A DNA stretch of 64,000 nt from Nannochloropsis oceanica. Taxonomy: Eukaryota > Sar > Eustigmatophyceae > Eustigmatales > Monodopsidaceae. The stretch is taken from the NCBI GenBank assembly GCA_004519485.1, contig CP038107.1:868001-932000 (forward strand), in the 5' to 3' direction. Numbering within the stretch: the stretch's first letter is position 1; each line of letters opens with the position of its first letter. A program made the position numbers and the translations under genes. Of this stretch, positions 1-11,402 are shown piece by piece. The notes beneath the pieces were generated by a model. The model did not search any database and was not told the DNA's origin. It saw nothing but the letters and a program-made list of their open reading frames with translations.

Positions 1-1847
<1,847 letters not shown>

Positions 1848-2581
1848 GATCGTGATGTTGATTGTGTTAGTACTGCTGCGTCTGCTGCTACTGATGCTGC
1901 TGCTGCTGTAGATTGTGTGGAAGGTGAGAGATAATGATTGAGAAAAGTAGGCGATCGTGTTGGCGAGCATGACAAGCGTTTGGACGCGGCAACAAAAACT
2001 CGTAGGCCCACGAATTGTTTTACAACCAGTGCAGGCTGCGTTCATATCAGAGCACCTAGCTTGCGTGATTTACGATTGCAAAGTCTCTGAAAACCATTCC
2101 ATTTCATTCTTCTGCATTTTTCTTCCTTTTCCTGCTCCCGCCATTATTGCCCCTAAGAGCAGCTTTTCTTCCTTGGTGGGTTTCGTCTCACATCTTTTTT
2201 GTCGTATGTCTTCTTTCTTTCTGGTTACATTGCTGTAGTGCCTCCGTCAGCCATTCGTGCGCCTTGGTGTGTTTGACTTCAATCTGGAGTATCTCTTTTG
2301 CTGTCTCGCCCGGCTTCTCCGACAGCACATCTTCCGCAGTCTCGAGCATCCGAGCAGAGCAACATTCTTTCTCGCCGGTTGTTTCTCGCTCATATTTCGG
2401 CAAATTGAGCCCGTTGTGCTTGTGTCACCCGGAGTAAGCTGTCAATTTGTCTCCGCGCATGTGCACAGCCAATGGACCGAGCCCTTGCGTTTCCGCCGGG
2501 AAAATAAGAAGAAAACATGCAAGCCTTTTTAATGAGCGCCTCCCTCCTCTCCTCTTTTCCACTATACCACAGCCCACAAGC
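1848..2581. promoter_or_regulatory. Shared upstream region between the remodeler and the hydrolase
   Basis: Head-to-head intergenic stretch of about 730 bp, expected to hold both promoters and 5' leaders. No clear TATA element was recognised. A minus-strand open stretch at 2188-2415 reads as a charged, protein-like sequence (PKYERETTGEKECCSARM...) without an ATG at its start; it could be an unassigned exon. Confidence 0.4.
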
Positions 2582-3718
2582 ATGGCGTCCCATACATCAA
2601 ATACGATCAAACTCACTGAGGGTAGCAAGCGGTACACTGCGCTGTGGCCCAAGCCGCCTGTGGGCGACGTAGACCTTGCTGCCACACGCGCGACAGTGGA
2701 GTACATGTCCCGTCTCGTCGGCGGCCGTGTCTTGCCCATGCGTCGTGTGGAAGACATTCCGCTCACCTCTCTCGATGGATCTAGCCCTTTTTTTGTCCGC
2801 AACTACTTCCCCACTCTTCTTGAAGAAGATAAGGTGGGCGAGCAGAAGTTGGGCGTCATTCTGTATTCCCACGGGGGCGGAGGAATGGTGGGCAGCGTGG
2901 CCTCCTACGACTCCATGTGCCGACGGATCGCCGCCACCTGTCACATGGCCGTCGTCTCGGTGGACTACCGCCTGACACCCGAGCACCCTTACCCCGCCGC
3001 CTTAGAAGACATGGAAGCTGCCTTTCAATTCGTCGTCAATGATTTGGTCATGAGGCAGTACCCCGAGGTACTGGACCCGGGGAAGGTGGTGCTGATGGGG
3101 GACTCCTTCGGAGGGCACCTGGCCGCCTCGCTGCTGCTCCGCCTGCACAGAAAGGAAGAGTACAAGCAGAGCATCAAGCCGAAAGCTTGTGTCTTAATCT
3201 ATCCGAGCGTGGATATGAAAAATGCGCGACATCCGTCCTTCTCGACCCATGCGAACGTTAGCCACTTAACGCCGGAAATGATTAATATGTTCTTCAATGC
3301 CTACCTGCCTGATAAAAATGGGAATGGTACTAGTAGTAGTAGTAGTAGTAGTAGTAGAAGTGATCATTATAGCGGTAGTAGTAGTAGCAGCAGCAGCAGC
3401 TGTAATGGCAATGGCTGCAGCAATAATACGGAAGGCCTCTTCCAAGAAGAGCTCCGACTAGATCCTGATGTATCAGTGCTCTATTCCACCCATTTACACC
3501 TCTTTCCCCCTACCCTCGTCCTCAGCGCGGCCTGTGACCCTTTGATAGACGAAGGCATCTTGTTCGTCAAGCGATTGAGAGAGGAGAAAGTGGATGTCCG
3601 GCATGTGATATATCCCGAGATAATTCACGGCTTCTTTTCAGGCTATGATATGTTCCCGGAGGCGGAAATGGCATTGGGAGAGACTGCAAATTTCTTGAAG
3701 GAGGGCTTGAGATTGTGA
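2582..3718 (+). CDS. HSL-family alpha/beta hydrolase (esterase/lipase)
   Basis: Probable carboxylester hydrolase of the hormone-sensitive-lipase (GDXG) group; substrate unknown. Numbering from the ATG at 2582: oxyanion motif HGGGG at 97-101, then DYRLTPEHPYPAALED, nucleophile motif GDSFGG (173-178, Ser175), an acid-residue candidate in SAACDPLIDEG and the catalytic His in HGFFSGY near the C-terminus. A Ser-rich insert made of AGT repeats (about 3330-3420) sits between the core and the last strands. It is intronless. I chose 2582 because its context (AAGCATGGCG) is good and the family core begins soon after. The frame is open upstream to an earlier ATG at 2459, which would add a basic N-terminal extension that might be an organelle presequence. 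Confidence 0.85.
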   Translation: MASHTSNTIKLTEGSKRYTALWPKPPVGDVDLAATRATVEYMSRLVGGRVLPMRRVEDIPLTSLDGSSPFFVRNYFPTLLEEDKVGEQKLGVILYSHGGGGMVGSVASYDSMCRRIAATCHMAVVSVDYRLTPEHPYPAALEDMEAAFQFVVNDLVMRQYPEVLDPGKVVLMGDSFGGHLAASLLLRLHRKEEYKQSIKPKACVLIYPSVDMKNARHPSFSTHANVSHLTPEMINMFFNAYLPDKNGNGTSSSSSSSSRSDHYSGSSSSSSSSCNGNGCSNNTEGLFQEELRLDPDVSVLYSTHLHLFPPTLVLSAACDPLIDEGILFVKRLREEKVDVRHVIYPEIIHGFFSGYDMFPEAEMALGETANFLKEGLRL

Positions 3719-3972
3719 ATATGATGGGGGCAAGGAGGAAGGTGGGATGAATAGTCGCTGTGGATATAACGACATGACGATTTGAATGAATAAAGAGTAT
3801 GTTGAAGTTTCAAGGGCAGGAAAGGAAAAGAAATCGTTCAACATTCCAACCATCCATTATCTCTATTGCTATTTTTTTCATGCATTACGTACACCGGTAC
3901 ATACAAAGATTACATAGCGAATGTAAGATCGATCGATCTCCTTCCCTCCCTCCTTCCTCCCTTTCTCCCTCC
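3719..3972. other. Tail-to-tail spacer
   Basis: About 250 bp between the hydrolase stop and the end of the decayed transporter on the other strand. It holds A/T-rich sequence with AATAAA-like text (AATGAATAAAG near 3783), a plausible polyadenylation region for the hydrolase. Confidence 0.4.
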
Positions 3973-5830
3973 TCAGAGCTCCACGTCTTCCACCGTGCCC
4001 GCCCGGCTTCTTCCCCTCTCCAAAACCCTCTCCAACACAGCCAAGTCCTCATCCCCATCCAATGGCAATGACATCTCCTCCTCCCTTCCTCCCTTAAACC
4101 ACGCCCGCTGCTCCCGCAACTGCTCATCCCACGCAGCACTCGCACTTTCTTCATCCCCCCATCCCTCCAATACTTTCTTCACACTCCCTGCACTGCCCAA
4201 TGTCGGCGGGATGGTCCCAAAAAAGAAATTCGAAAAACTCGCTCCTAATTCCCATCCATGTGACAAATCCATCTCTGTTTCTTCCTTGTCCTTCCTCCAC
4301 CCCTCTTCCTCCTCTTCTTCCATTCCCCCCCCACCATTCCTCTCACAGGGCACCAGGCCCAACACCAGAAACAACGGGAGGGTACTCACTAGCTGCAAGG
4401 ACGCGGTGATCAAGTTGTTGAACAAAAATCCATACCTATCGACCAACAACCCTCCTATCACGGCCGAGCCACTCCAAGTCGCCATGGTGACACTCTCCAG
4501 ACTATTCCACTTCCCCCTGTCTTCCTTTGGGACAGAGTCCATGATGATGGATCAGGTCAAGGGCTTGGTTGAGTTCATTAAGGCCGTCCTCGTGATATAC
4601 ACAGGGATAAGATAGGGCGCTCGCGTGCTGGTAATCCAGGAAGCACATAAGGAAAAGAAAGGAGACTCCGAGGAGCTTGCAGGTTACAGTGGTGATGACC
4701 CGTCCTAGGTGGTGTGAAAGGCGCTGGGCACAGAAGGAGGCAAGCGAGGTGAGGAGCGGGGAGAGCACATAGATGCCCGAGATGGCCATAGGAGAAAGGT
4801 TGTAGGCTTCCATGAAAAAGAGGGGGAAGAATTGGACAGACATGCCGGAGGCAAGACCGAAGCACACGTCCGTCAAGACGATAATGCTTGGCAGGTAATT
4901 CGTAAAACAGAAGGAACCTCTCCTGGCCGTACATCCTAAGCAGCATTTTTTGGTCAATTCTGTTGCTACTTGTCGTTGCTGCCCTTTTGATTCGTCCTCA
5001 TCAAACTCCTCCTCGTTTGGTTGTAGTAAAGGTACCATCAAGGCAGAGCTAGCCCCATCCATCCGCGAAAGCCTAGACGTAAAAGCATTCCATGCCGGCC
5101 GTTGCGTGGTGCTGCATCAACTCTTCCTCCCCCTCCTCCTTTTTCCCCTCCACCAGGACCGCACGACTCCGACTCTGCTCTTCTCCTACCAAAACCTGTC
5201 TACTCTTCCCCCCTTCAATCTCTTGTCGTCTCTTTGAAGCCACCCGTCGCACTGCTGCCCGAGTCGCAGGGGACAAGGTCAAATGGTCCTTTTCGTCATC
5301 AAACCGAAAACACAATGTCGTCGATAAGAGCACCAATACCATCCCCGCCACGATCACATACTGACAAGCCTCCAAGATCCATTCATTTCCCAAGATCCAA
5401 AACATCATCACACTACACAATGGGCCGATAGCACACCCCGCTTGCACCAAGCCATACTTCCACGTGAATATCTTGGACCTCTGTCCTGGGTCATTCGAAT
5501 CAGCAAACAACGCCTCCATCGGCGGATTCTGCATACCCATATACACCCCCCAGCCAACCAAACACGCGTATAAAGCTGTATATTGTCCTTCTAAAATCCC
5601 AGCAATCGTCGCAATGCTGACTAGTATTCCTACTACTCCTGCTGACCTCAATATCCTGTCTCGTCGATGCCTGTCGGCAAGGTACCCACATATAGGGGCG
5701 ACGACACAGGAGGCCTCGCCGTTAAGGCCGGTAATGTATCCAACTTTGAAATTGGATCCGTCGGTGAGCAAGTAGATATAGGAAGAGCAGGAAAGGGGAA
5801 GGGAGAGAGGGATACAGCGACGAAAAAAGG
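3973..5830 (-). pseudogene. Major-facilitator-superfamily transporter, apparently decayed
   Basis: A 12-helix membrane transporter of unknown substrate. Sense reading: GYITGLNGEASCVVAPICGY with the loop motif YLADRHRRDRIL after helix 2 (from 5771), then WGVYMGMQNPPMEALFADS; a charged loop; SVQFFPLFFMEAYNLSP and GRVITTVTCKLLGVSFLF (from 5062); then YITRTALMNSTKPL and MDSVPKEDRGKWNSLES with GGLLVDRYGF (to 3973). These blocks are in order but in different frames. Shifts fall near 5775, about 5065 and about 4620, and a TGA at about 4560 sits between PLT and SIIMDSV, where relatives carry Arg or Lys. The 5065 shift could instead be a short intron (TCTAG acceptor available), but the others have no good splice sites. 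Neighbouring genes are intact, so general sequencing error is less likely. Confidence 0.62.
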
Positions 5831-6321
5831 GAAGGCTGGATGAAACAAGGCTTTGGGGTGAACAGCGTGCATAGAGAAACAGCCAGGTTTGCTGGGCATG
5901 GGGATGTATAAATATAGCTCTACTAGTGTCTGGAGGGAAAATAAGGAAAGCTTGATGAGTAGTGGAGAAGACTCGTGTATAAAAAGATAGTGCAATGTGT
6001 CAGTGGAGGTCTGGAGGATCGGTACATGTGGATTGGTCAGTCCAAGATTCTAGCTCCTACCCTACATGTACATACACTTTGCAAGGCAATGGAAATAGCC
6101 ACATAGTGGATAGCTGCATAAGTCAACGACGGCTTTGTGTGGGTCAAGGCAAGGCGTCTTAGCCTTGGCTTTGTTCTACGGGAGGCGCCACCCAGCACCA
6201 GTTCGCAGGCGTGTTCCGGTGATTATTTCTGGGTGTCTATCTGGGAAGGGTGTGGGTATGAGGCACATATTTTTTGTGTGTGTGAGTGCTTTGAGTCGCG
6301 CGGGGTTTGGTGCATGGGCCA
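5831..6321. other. Intergenic region, no gene seen
   Basis: About 490 bp between the 5' side of the decayed transporter and the leader of the TMEM161-like gene. Short open frames here are not protein-like. It probably holds the promoter of the downstream plus-strand gene. Confidence 0.35.
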
Positions 6322-6387
6322 TCAACGGATTGCCGTTGAAGGAGAGCTCTTAGCGTTCGAGAGGTCCGAACCCGCGGACGAGCTAAG
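6322..6387 (+). promoter_or_regulatory. Two adjacent hairpins upstream of the TMEM161-like gene
   Basis: Hairpin 1: TCAACGG (6322-6328), loop ATTG, CCGTTGA (6333-6339), a perfect 7-bp stem. Hairpin 2: outer stem CTTAGC (6349-6354) with GCTAAG (6382-6387) and inner stem GTCCG (6364-6368) with CGGAC (6375-6379). Both lie about 200-270 bp before the ATG at 6593 and may be in the 5' leader. Function is unknown. Confidence 0.35.
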
Positions 6388-6592
6388 GAACCTAAGTCCG
6401 AATCTTCTCACGCCACACAAACACGCAGGATGGTCACTCCACATCCCTCATGTAGGTCGTCAACGCCCCTAAATCAAGACATACCTCCCCGCCTATTCGC
6501 AAGCCTCCACATAATTGCACCTTATACTCTGCCCGACAACCCCAACGGACAGGCAAAGGACTACCTATCTCGCAGGCCCTTAACCCGGAGCC

Positions 6593-8296
6593 ATGGAGCT
6601 CATTGGGTCGGTCTTAATGACCTACACCCTTGCCCGCTTCAATTCTATCGAGGATTTCAACCTCGCGCACCGCCTTTTAAACAAGCTGCGATTCTGGGTA
6701 CCGCCCAGCGAGGAGGACGTGCAGCGCATAATGAAACCGGGAAAGACCTCTTCCTCTTCCTCCACGTCCTCTAAGTCCACGACATTGAGCAGCAAATTCG
6801 CACGCCGTTCCAACAAAGACAAGGACAAGGACAAAAATGGCTGCGGTAGCGCGGGCAAAAAAGCGGGGGAGAAGCTGCACATGACGGCAGCAGACCGCGT
6901 TGAGCAATTGGAATTGAAGCAGGCCTTGGTGCAACAGGGCATGTTGCTGCGCTACCGCGACTGGCCTCTACTTGATCGAATTATTATCTTCTCCTGTTTA
7001 GCTGTTTTCATGACGGGCTGGCAAGAGTTGTATCGGTTCGCGCACCCGAACGTGCGTCTGTTTAAGATTGGCAGTTTATTTACAGGCATTGCCGCAGCCG
7101 TTGCTTTGGGCACGTTGGTGGACCTGGTGTGGAAGCGCAGAGCATCTCGCACGGCGACGACGGGTGATTTTCACACGGCGGTGGCGTGGATGACGGGGAT
7201 TGTGGCGGTGATCGCCTCATCGACCATGCTGTTGCTGCCAAAAGATGGCGGGGGTCTGATGACAATGACGTTTCATTTAGACTCTGTCATACAGGCGCTG
7301 GGGACGCAATGCTATTCGTTCTGTGTGGATATTGTGGGGATAAGTCCAACGTCTTCTTTTCTTATCGCTGCTGGAGAAGGGGACAAGCAATGTCCCACCC
7401 AAGGATTGACGCGTCTGCTGCTCGTGGTGGTGGCAGCTGTCATTGCCATCGCGCACGTCCCTTCTGCCTTGACCGCATCCTTCGCATTCGTCCATCAATA
7501 CAAACTCCCTGGGCGGGCGCGTGGAAGCAGACTCGTGCGTATTGCCGTTTACTTGGAGCCTTTGCTCTGTCCTCTCTACTGTCTGACTTTCGTGAAGCCC
7601 TTGGGTTTAGGCCTCCTGCAAGACAAGCTCGCCTCCTGTCCCTCTGCCTCCCCCCCGCCCTCCTGGCTCCTCTCCCTGGGCACAGAGATCGGTTGGCTGC
7701 ACATGCAAGTGTGGATGCTCACGTTTCTAATGGCACTGCGGTTGGTGCTGCTGAGATGGCAACTGCAGACCTACTTAGAGTATGGCTCCGTTCTTGCCCT
7801 CTATCAAGAGCTGCACCGCGCGGGCCCCAAACCTGAAGATATTGACGCCCTCGGTGTCCGTCTTCTTTTCCAGCATCGTTTCCAAAAGCTTCCTCTTATC
7901 TGTCTGGAACTCGTCGCTCCGCTCGTCTGGCTGGGGATCTGTCTATTTTTGTTGGTGAGCAAGTGCTTTCTTCCTTCCTTCCTCGATGGGCTTGCGGCCT
8001 CTGTGATGAATCAAGATGCGGCGGCTGCTTTTCGCTCTCCGACCTCCAAACCCTTAGGAGGGAGCATTGTCTCGATCCTGGACAAGCTCCGCAGCGAGAA
8101 AGGGGAGGAAAAGTATATTGATTGGGCATTGGGGAGGGATATCATGCATGTTTTATGGGGCTTTGAATGGTGGAGCGCGAGTGAATGGGCGGACGCGGTA
8201 GGGTTCCTAGCTTGGTGGTCTGTGAGTGCGTGGACGGGTCTGTACCTTGTGTGTATCGCCTGGAGGATGCTGAATCCGCAGATGGGGGATAGGTAG
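6593..8296 (+). CDS. TMEM161-family multispanning membrane protein
   Basis: 567 residues, intronless. The N-terminus MELIGSVLMTYTLARFNSIE followed by FWVPPSEEDVQRIM matches the layout of animal TMEM161A/B (short hydrophobic start, then a PSEEE-type motif). About eight hydrophobic segments follow, including VWMLTFLMALRLVLLRWQLQ and PLICLELVAPLVWLGICLFL, with the family-like cluster QLQTYLEYGSVLALYQ and FQHRFQKLPL. Residues about 58-100 form a Ser/Lys-rich linker. TMEM161 proteins are conserved eukaryotic membrane proteins without an established biochemical activity; in animals TMEM161B influences cardiac and neuronal excitability. The protein is some 80 residues longer than the animal members, mostly in linkers. 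The start ATG in GAGCCATGGAG is well placed. Confidence 0.72.
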   Translation: MELIGSVLMTYTLARFNSIEDFNLAHRLLNKLRFWVPPSEEDVQRIMKPGKTSSSSSTSSKSTTLSSKFARRSNKDKDKDKNGCGSAGKKAGEKLHMTAADRVEQLELKQALVQQGMLLRYRDWPLLDRIIIFSCLAVFMTGWQELYRFAHPNVRLFKIGSLFTGIAAAVALGTLVDLVWKRRASRTATTGDFHTAVAWMTGIVAVIASSTMLLLPKDGGGLMTMTFHLDSVIQALGTQCYSFCVDIVGISPTSSFLIAAGEGDKQCPTQGLTRLLLVVVAAVIAIAHVPSALTASFAFVHQYKLPGRARGSRLVRIAVYLEPLLCPLYCLTFVKPLGLGLLQDKLASCPSASPPPSWLLSLGTEIGWLHMQVWMLTFLMALRLVLLRWQLQTYLEYGSVLALYQELHRAGPKPEDIDALGVRLLFQHRFQKLPLICLELVAPLVWLGICLFLLVSKCFLPSFLDGLAASVMNQDAAAAFRSPTSKPLGGSIVSILDKLRSEKGEEKYIDWALGRDIMHVLWGFEWWSASEWADAVGFLAWWSVSAWTGLYLVCIAWRMLNPQMGDR

Positions 8297-8810
8297 GCAG
8301 GAGAAAGGAGTGGAGAAGGGGAAGGAGGGACGGAGGGGGTGTTTGTTTTGTGGGAGTGGTGAGGGGAGTTGGGGGTCCGTCTGATAAGGCGATACAAAGA
8401 GATGAAGATCAACAAAGCATGAAATCTTCGGTGTGTTTCTCTACTCAATAAGGGCGATAAGTGCCTCCGCGTTCTTGTTTTTCTTATTTCTTTCACGTCC
8501 ATGCGTCCATCCTTCGGCTGCCCTGTTTCCCCCCTTTCTCTTTAAATCATCGCCCAGCGCGTTGTGAAACCTCCGCTTTCTCTCTCTTTAAACTATGTCT
8601 CTCAGGAAGAGCGCGTCGTCGAAAAAAATAGAATGAATACTTTTCTCCTCACCTTTTTCATCTTGTTATAATTGCCACCAGCACGTACGGTCTCCCTTTC
8701 CTCCAATAAACCAAAACTATTTGCTCTCACGCAGTCGGACCACACTGGCAGAAACTGTCTTTCGTACCCCCCTCTACCCTTCCTCTCCATCCTTCCCTCC
8801 CTCCCTCCCT
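8297..8810. other. Tail-to-tail spacer
   Basis: About 510 bp between the TMEM161-like stop and the CYP51 stop on the other strand. It contains T- and C-rich text and a TCCC tract (about 8780-8812). No coding stretch is convincing. Confidence 0.4.
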
Positions 8811-10325
8811 TTACTTCCGTCTTTTGTACGTAACAGTACACGGCGCTGTGGGCCCTACCACCATGGCATGGTAGTTGGGCGGTGGCACCTCCCCATCGGG
8901 CGTGGCCAAGGTCAACTCATACTTCGACAGCACCAGCGACAAGACCGTCTTCAACTGGACAAAAGCAAACTGTTGGCCTAGACACGCGTGAAGCCCGCCC
9001 CCAAATGGCGCGTAGGCAAACAACGGTTTGTGCTCTTCCCTGGGCGGGGCGAAGCGGTCCGGATCAAACGCATCGGGGTTTGGGAAGAGGTGCGGCAGCC
9101 GCTGCTGCACGGAGGGAGAGACCGCGACAACGCTGCCCTTGGGCACTGTGTACGTCTTCTTCTCCTCCGACTGGACTACTAGGTCCTGCCTGCATTTCCG
9201 CATGAGCATGATCAGAGGCGGGTGCATCCTCAAGGTCTCTCTTAAGCAGTTGAACAACAAGTCCATCTTCCCCACATCGTCAAAATCCAACGTCTTCATC
9301 CCTCCCTGTTCCCCCCCCCTCACGGCCCTCTGCTCTCGGTACACCCTCTCCTGCAGCTCCTTGTTCTTGGCCAGATATAAAGCAGTCCAGGAGGAGGTGA
9401 TCGATGACGTGTGCTGTCCTGCAAACAACAGAGCGATCAAGAGACCCGTCACCTCGTCATCCGTGATCTTACTCCCATCCTTGTACTCAATGTCCATGAA
9501 CACCTGCAAGATGTCCGTCCGTCCCTCCGCTTCCTCCCTTCCTTCCTCCCGCCTCTTCCGGATCACCTTCGAGAACAATTTCACCATCTCCATCCGTGCG
9601 GCATCCCTTTTCCAGTGCGAGGGAATCGGCAAATTGGGGAAAAATACCGAGATCGGGGTTATCCCCTGGTCCAGATCATTGTACAACTTGGACACCTCTG
9701 CAAACAACTCCTGCCGCACATCGTCCCCATGCAAGCACCGACTCGCCGTCAAAATAATCAAATCACTCAATGCCTCGCAGATGTCCACCTCCCCTTCCTC
9801 CCCCCATCCCTTCAGGAACACCTCCGTCTCCTCCGTGATCTTCTCCACGTACGTACGGAGCCTCCCACTCTTCAACGCATTCGCCGTCCGTTGCATCTGG
9901 AGGTTCCTCTTTTTCGGGTCACTGTCATACACTACTCCTTCCCCGAACACCGCCTTCATGAAACCGTACACCTCGTCCTGCCCCAGCTCCTTGTCGCTTG
10001 CCTTGTAAAACGCACTGGCCGCCTCGGGGCCGATCAAGAACGTCATTTTCTGCGTGAAAAGGTTGACGGTAAAGACACTGCCGTAAGTGAGGTAGGAGCT
10101 TTTGATAAGATTGATGGGCGACTTAAGGAAGAGGAAAAAATGACCGAAGACTGGCCAGGCGTTGCCAATCACGGGGGGGGCATCTTTTCGCGCGGAGGAG
10201 GAGATGAGGAGGGTGACGAGGAGGAAGACCAGGACGGCAGCGGAGACGCCTGAGGGAGAGGGGAAGGAGGGACAGAACGGAGGAGGGGAGGAAAAGAAGG
10301 GGGCACGGAAATATAAGGGTGGCAA
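8811..10325 (-). CDS. CYP51: Sterol 14-alpha-demethylase (cytochrome P450 CYP51)
   Basis: ER-membrane monooxygenase that removes the 14-alpha-methyl group of sterol precursors. An N-terminal membrane anchor (VLVFLLVTLLI) is followed by the proline-rich hinge PPVIGNAWPVFGH, the B' helix region KELGQDEVYGFMKAVFGEGV, the I-helix AGQHTSS (302-308 of the open frame), ExxR at 363-366 (ETLR) and the heme loop FGGGLHACLG (Cys448). AGQHTSS and the YGFMKAVFG region are CYP51 hallmarks. The frame has no ATG before the anchor: the coordinates begin at a TTG, and an in-frame stop lies a little further upstream. The true start is therefore probably in an unidentified upstream exon; a good acceptor (TCTCCCTCAG) lies just before GVSAAVLV. 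The rest is intronless and complete. Confidence 0.93.
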   Translation of the reverse strand: MPPLYFRAPFFSSPPPFCPSFPSPSGVSAAVLVFLLVTLLISSSARKDAPPVIGNAWPVFGHFFLFLKSPINLIKSSYLTYGSVFTVNLFTQKMTFLIGPEAASAFYKASDKELGQDEVYGFMKAVFGEGVVYDSDPKKRNLQMQRTANALKSGRLRTYVEKITEETEVFLKGWGEEGEVDICEALSDLIILTASRCLHGDDVRQELFAEVSKLYNDLDQGITPISVFFPNLPIPSHWKRDAARMEMVKLFSKVIRKRREEGREEAEGRTDILQVFMDIEYKDGSKITDDEVTGLLIALLFAGQHTSSITSSWTALYLAKNKELQERVYREQRAVRGGEQGGMKTLDFDDVGKMDLLFNCLRETLRMHPPLIMLMRKCRQDLVVQSEEKKTYTVPKGSVVAVSPSVQQRLPHLFPNPDAFDPDRFAPPREEHKPLFAYAPFGGGLHACLGQQFAFVQLKTVLSLVLSKYELTLATPDGEVPPPNYHAMVVGPTAPCTVTYKRRK

Positions 10326-11402
10326 CCAGGGTTTTGAAATGATGACATGCCAAAAGAAAGAATGTCAGGGAAGGGGGGCAGGCGACGGATGACATAGAAG
10401 CTGGCTTGGCGTGCCCAGGAACCGCTACTACTTCTGCGCCCGCGCCCATTCAAGAGAAGCGAGGAAAGACACACTGACAGAAAAATGACATGAATACATC
10501 ACTTGCTCTCCACTCATGCGGCCGCCGCATCTATTCATCCATCTGCTTTCGTGCTGCCACACCGTGTCCGGGAGTATGGGAAGAAGAGCACCCAATCTGC
10601 CGACATACAAGCACCCTCATATGCCTGGCCCCCTACACCCCCATGACTTACCAATCGCCAAGATCGTCCAAGGCTGGTCGAGGGGCAGCCTGGCGGCCAA
10701 CATCTCTTTGCTGATCATCTCTTTCTTGTGCCTGTGCGCTTGCCTCTCTCTACCGCAGACAAGGAGGGGAGGCGAGGCACAGAGGTAGGCAACAACGGAC
10801 GTGAACGGCTGTGCGGGATGGGTGAAGAGAGGAGACGCAAGGCAATGAGTGTGCGGGTCGTGAGTAGATCTTGGTCGACAAACAAGGATATAGAGGAAGA
10901 CAGTAGGCAAACCCTTCCATCCCCAAGCTCGTGAGGCTCGTCTCAGCGAATGAGAACAAACAAACGCGATACTGATATCCGAGGGAACGCAACATTTGCC
11001 GGCCTCTTGTACGCGCCGTCAAGTGCTTGACAAGTGTATCTCATCGCGACGCATTGGGAAGTCTCACGCCTCGGGAAAAAGAGAAAAAGAACCAGCGGCA
11101 CATGTGGTGCTTTATCCCCTTGGCTCGTCGAGGCAGAAAGAAGGAAGTGACGCACGCTGCCAGTGGTCGTCCGTTCCGAGCTAGGGGAAAGAATGTACAC
11201 TGAGTGTGTGTATGTGTCACCTTTTGGCTTGATAAACGGTGGCACATTTTGGTGTGTGGCTAGTGCAGACATGACAAGGAAAAATAACTATTAGTCACCT
11301 ATGTCTTTCCCACAACAAACACAGCCAGGCTTTCCTGCCTCCATGCATCAATCCAGCAAGCACACAATGCCTTCACCACCCTCGACCTCGGGGAGACTCG
11401 CA
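10326..11402. promoter_or_regulatory. Divergent upstream region, CYP51 and plastid protein
   Basis: About 1.08 kb between two head-to-head genes. It should contain both promoters and the missing first exon of CYP51 (minus). No coding stretch could be assigned. An in-frame ATG at 11301 lies at the right end and would extend the downstream gene by 34 residues. Confidence 0.35.

Noticed and set aside
6349-6387. Possible tRNA from the stem-loop text
   Set aside because: No cloverleaf with acceptor, D, anticodon and T arms could be drawn; only simple hairpins.
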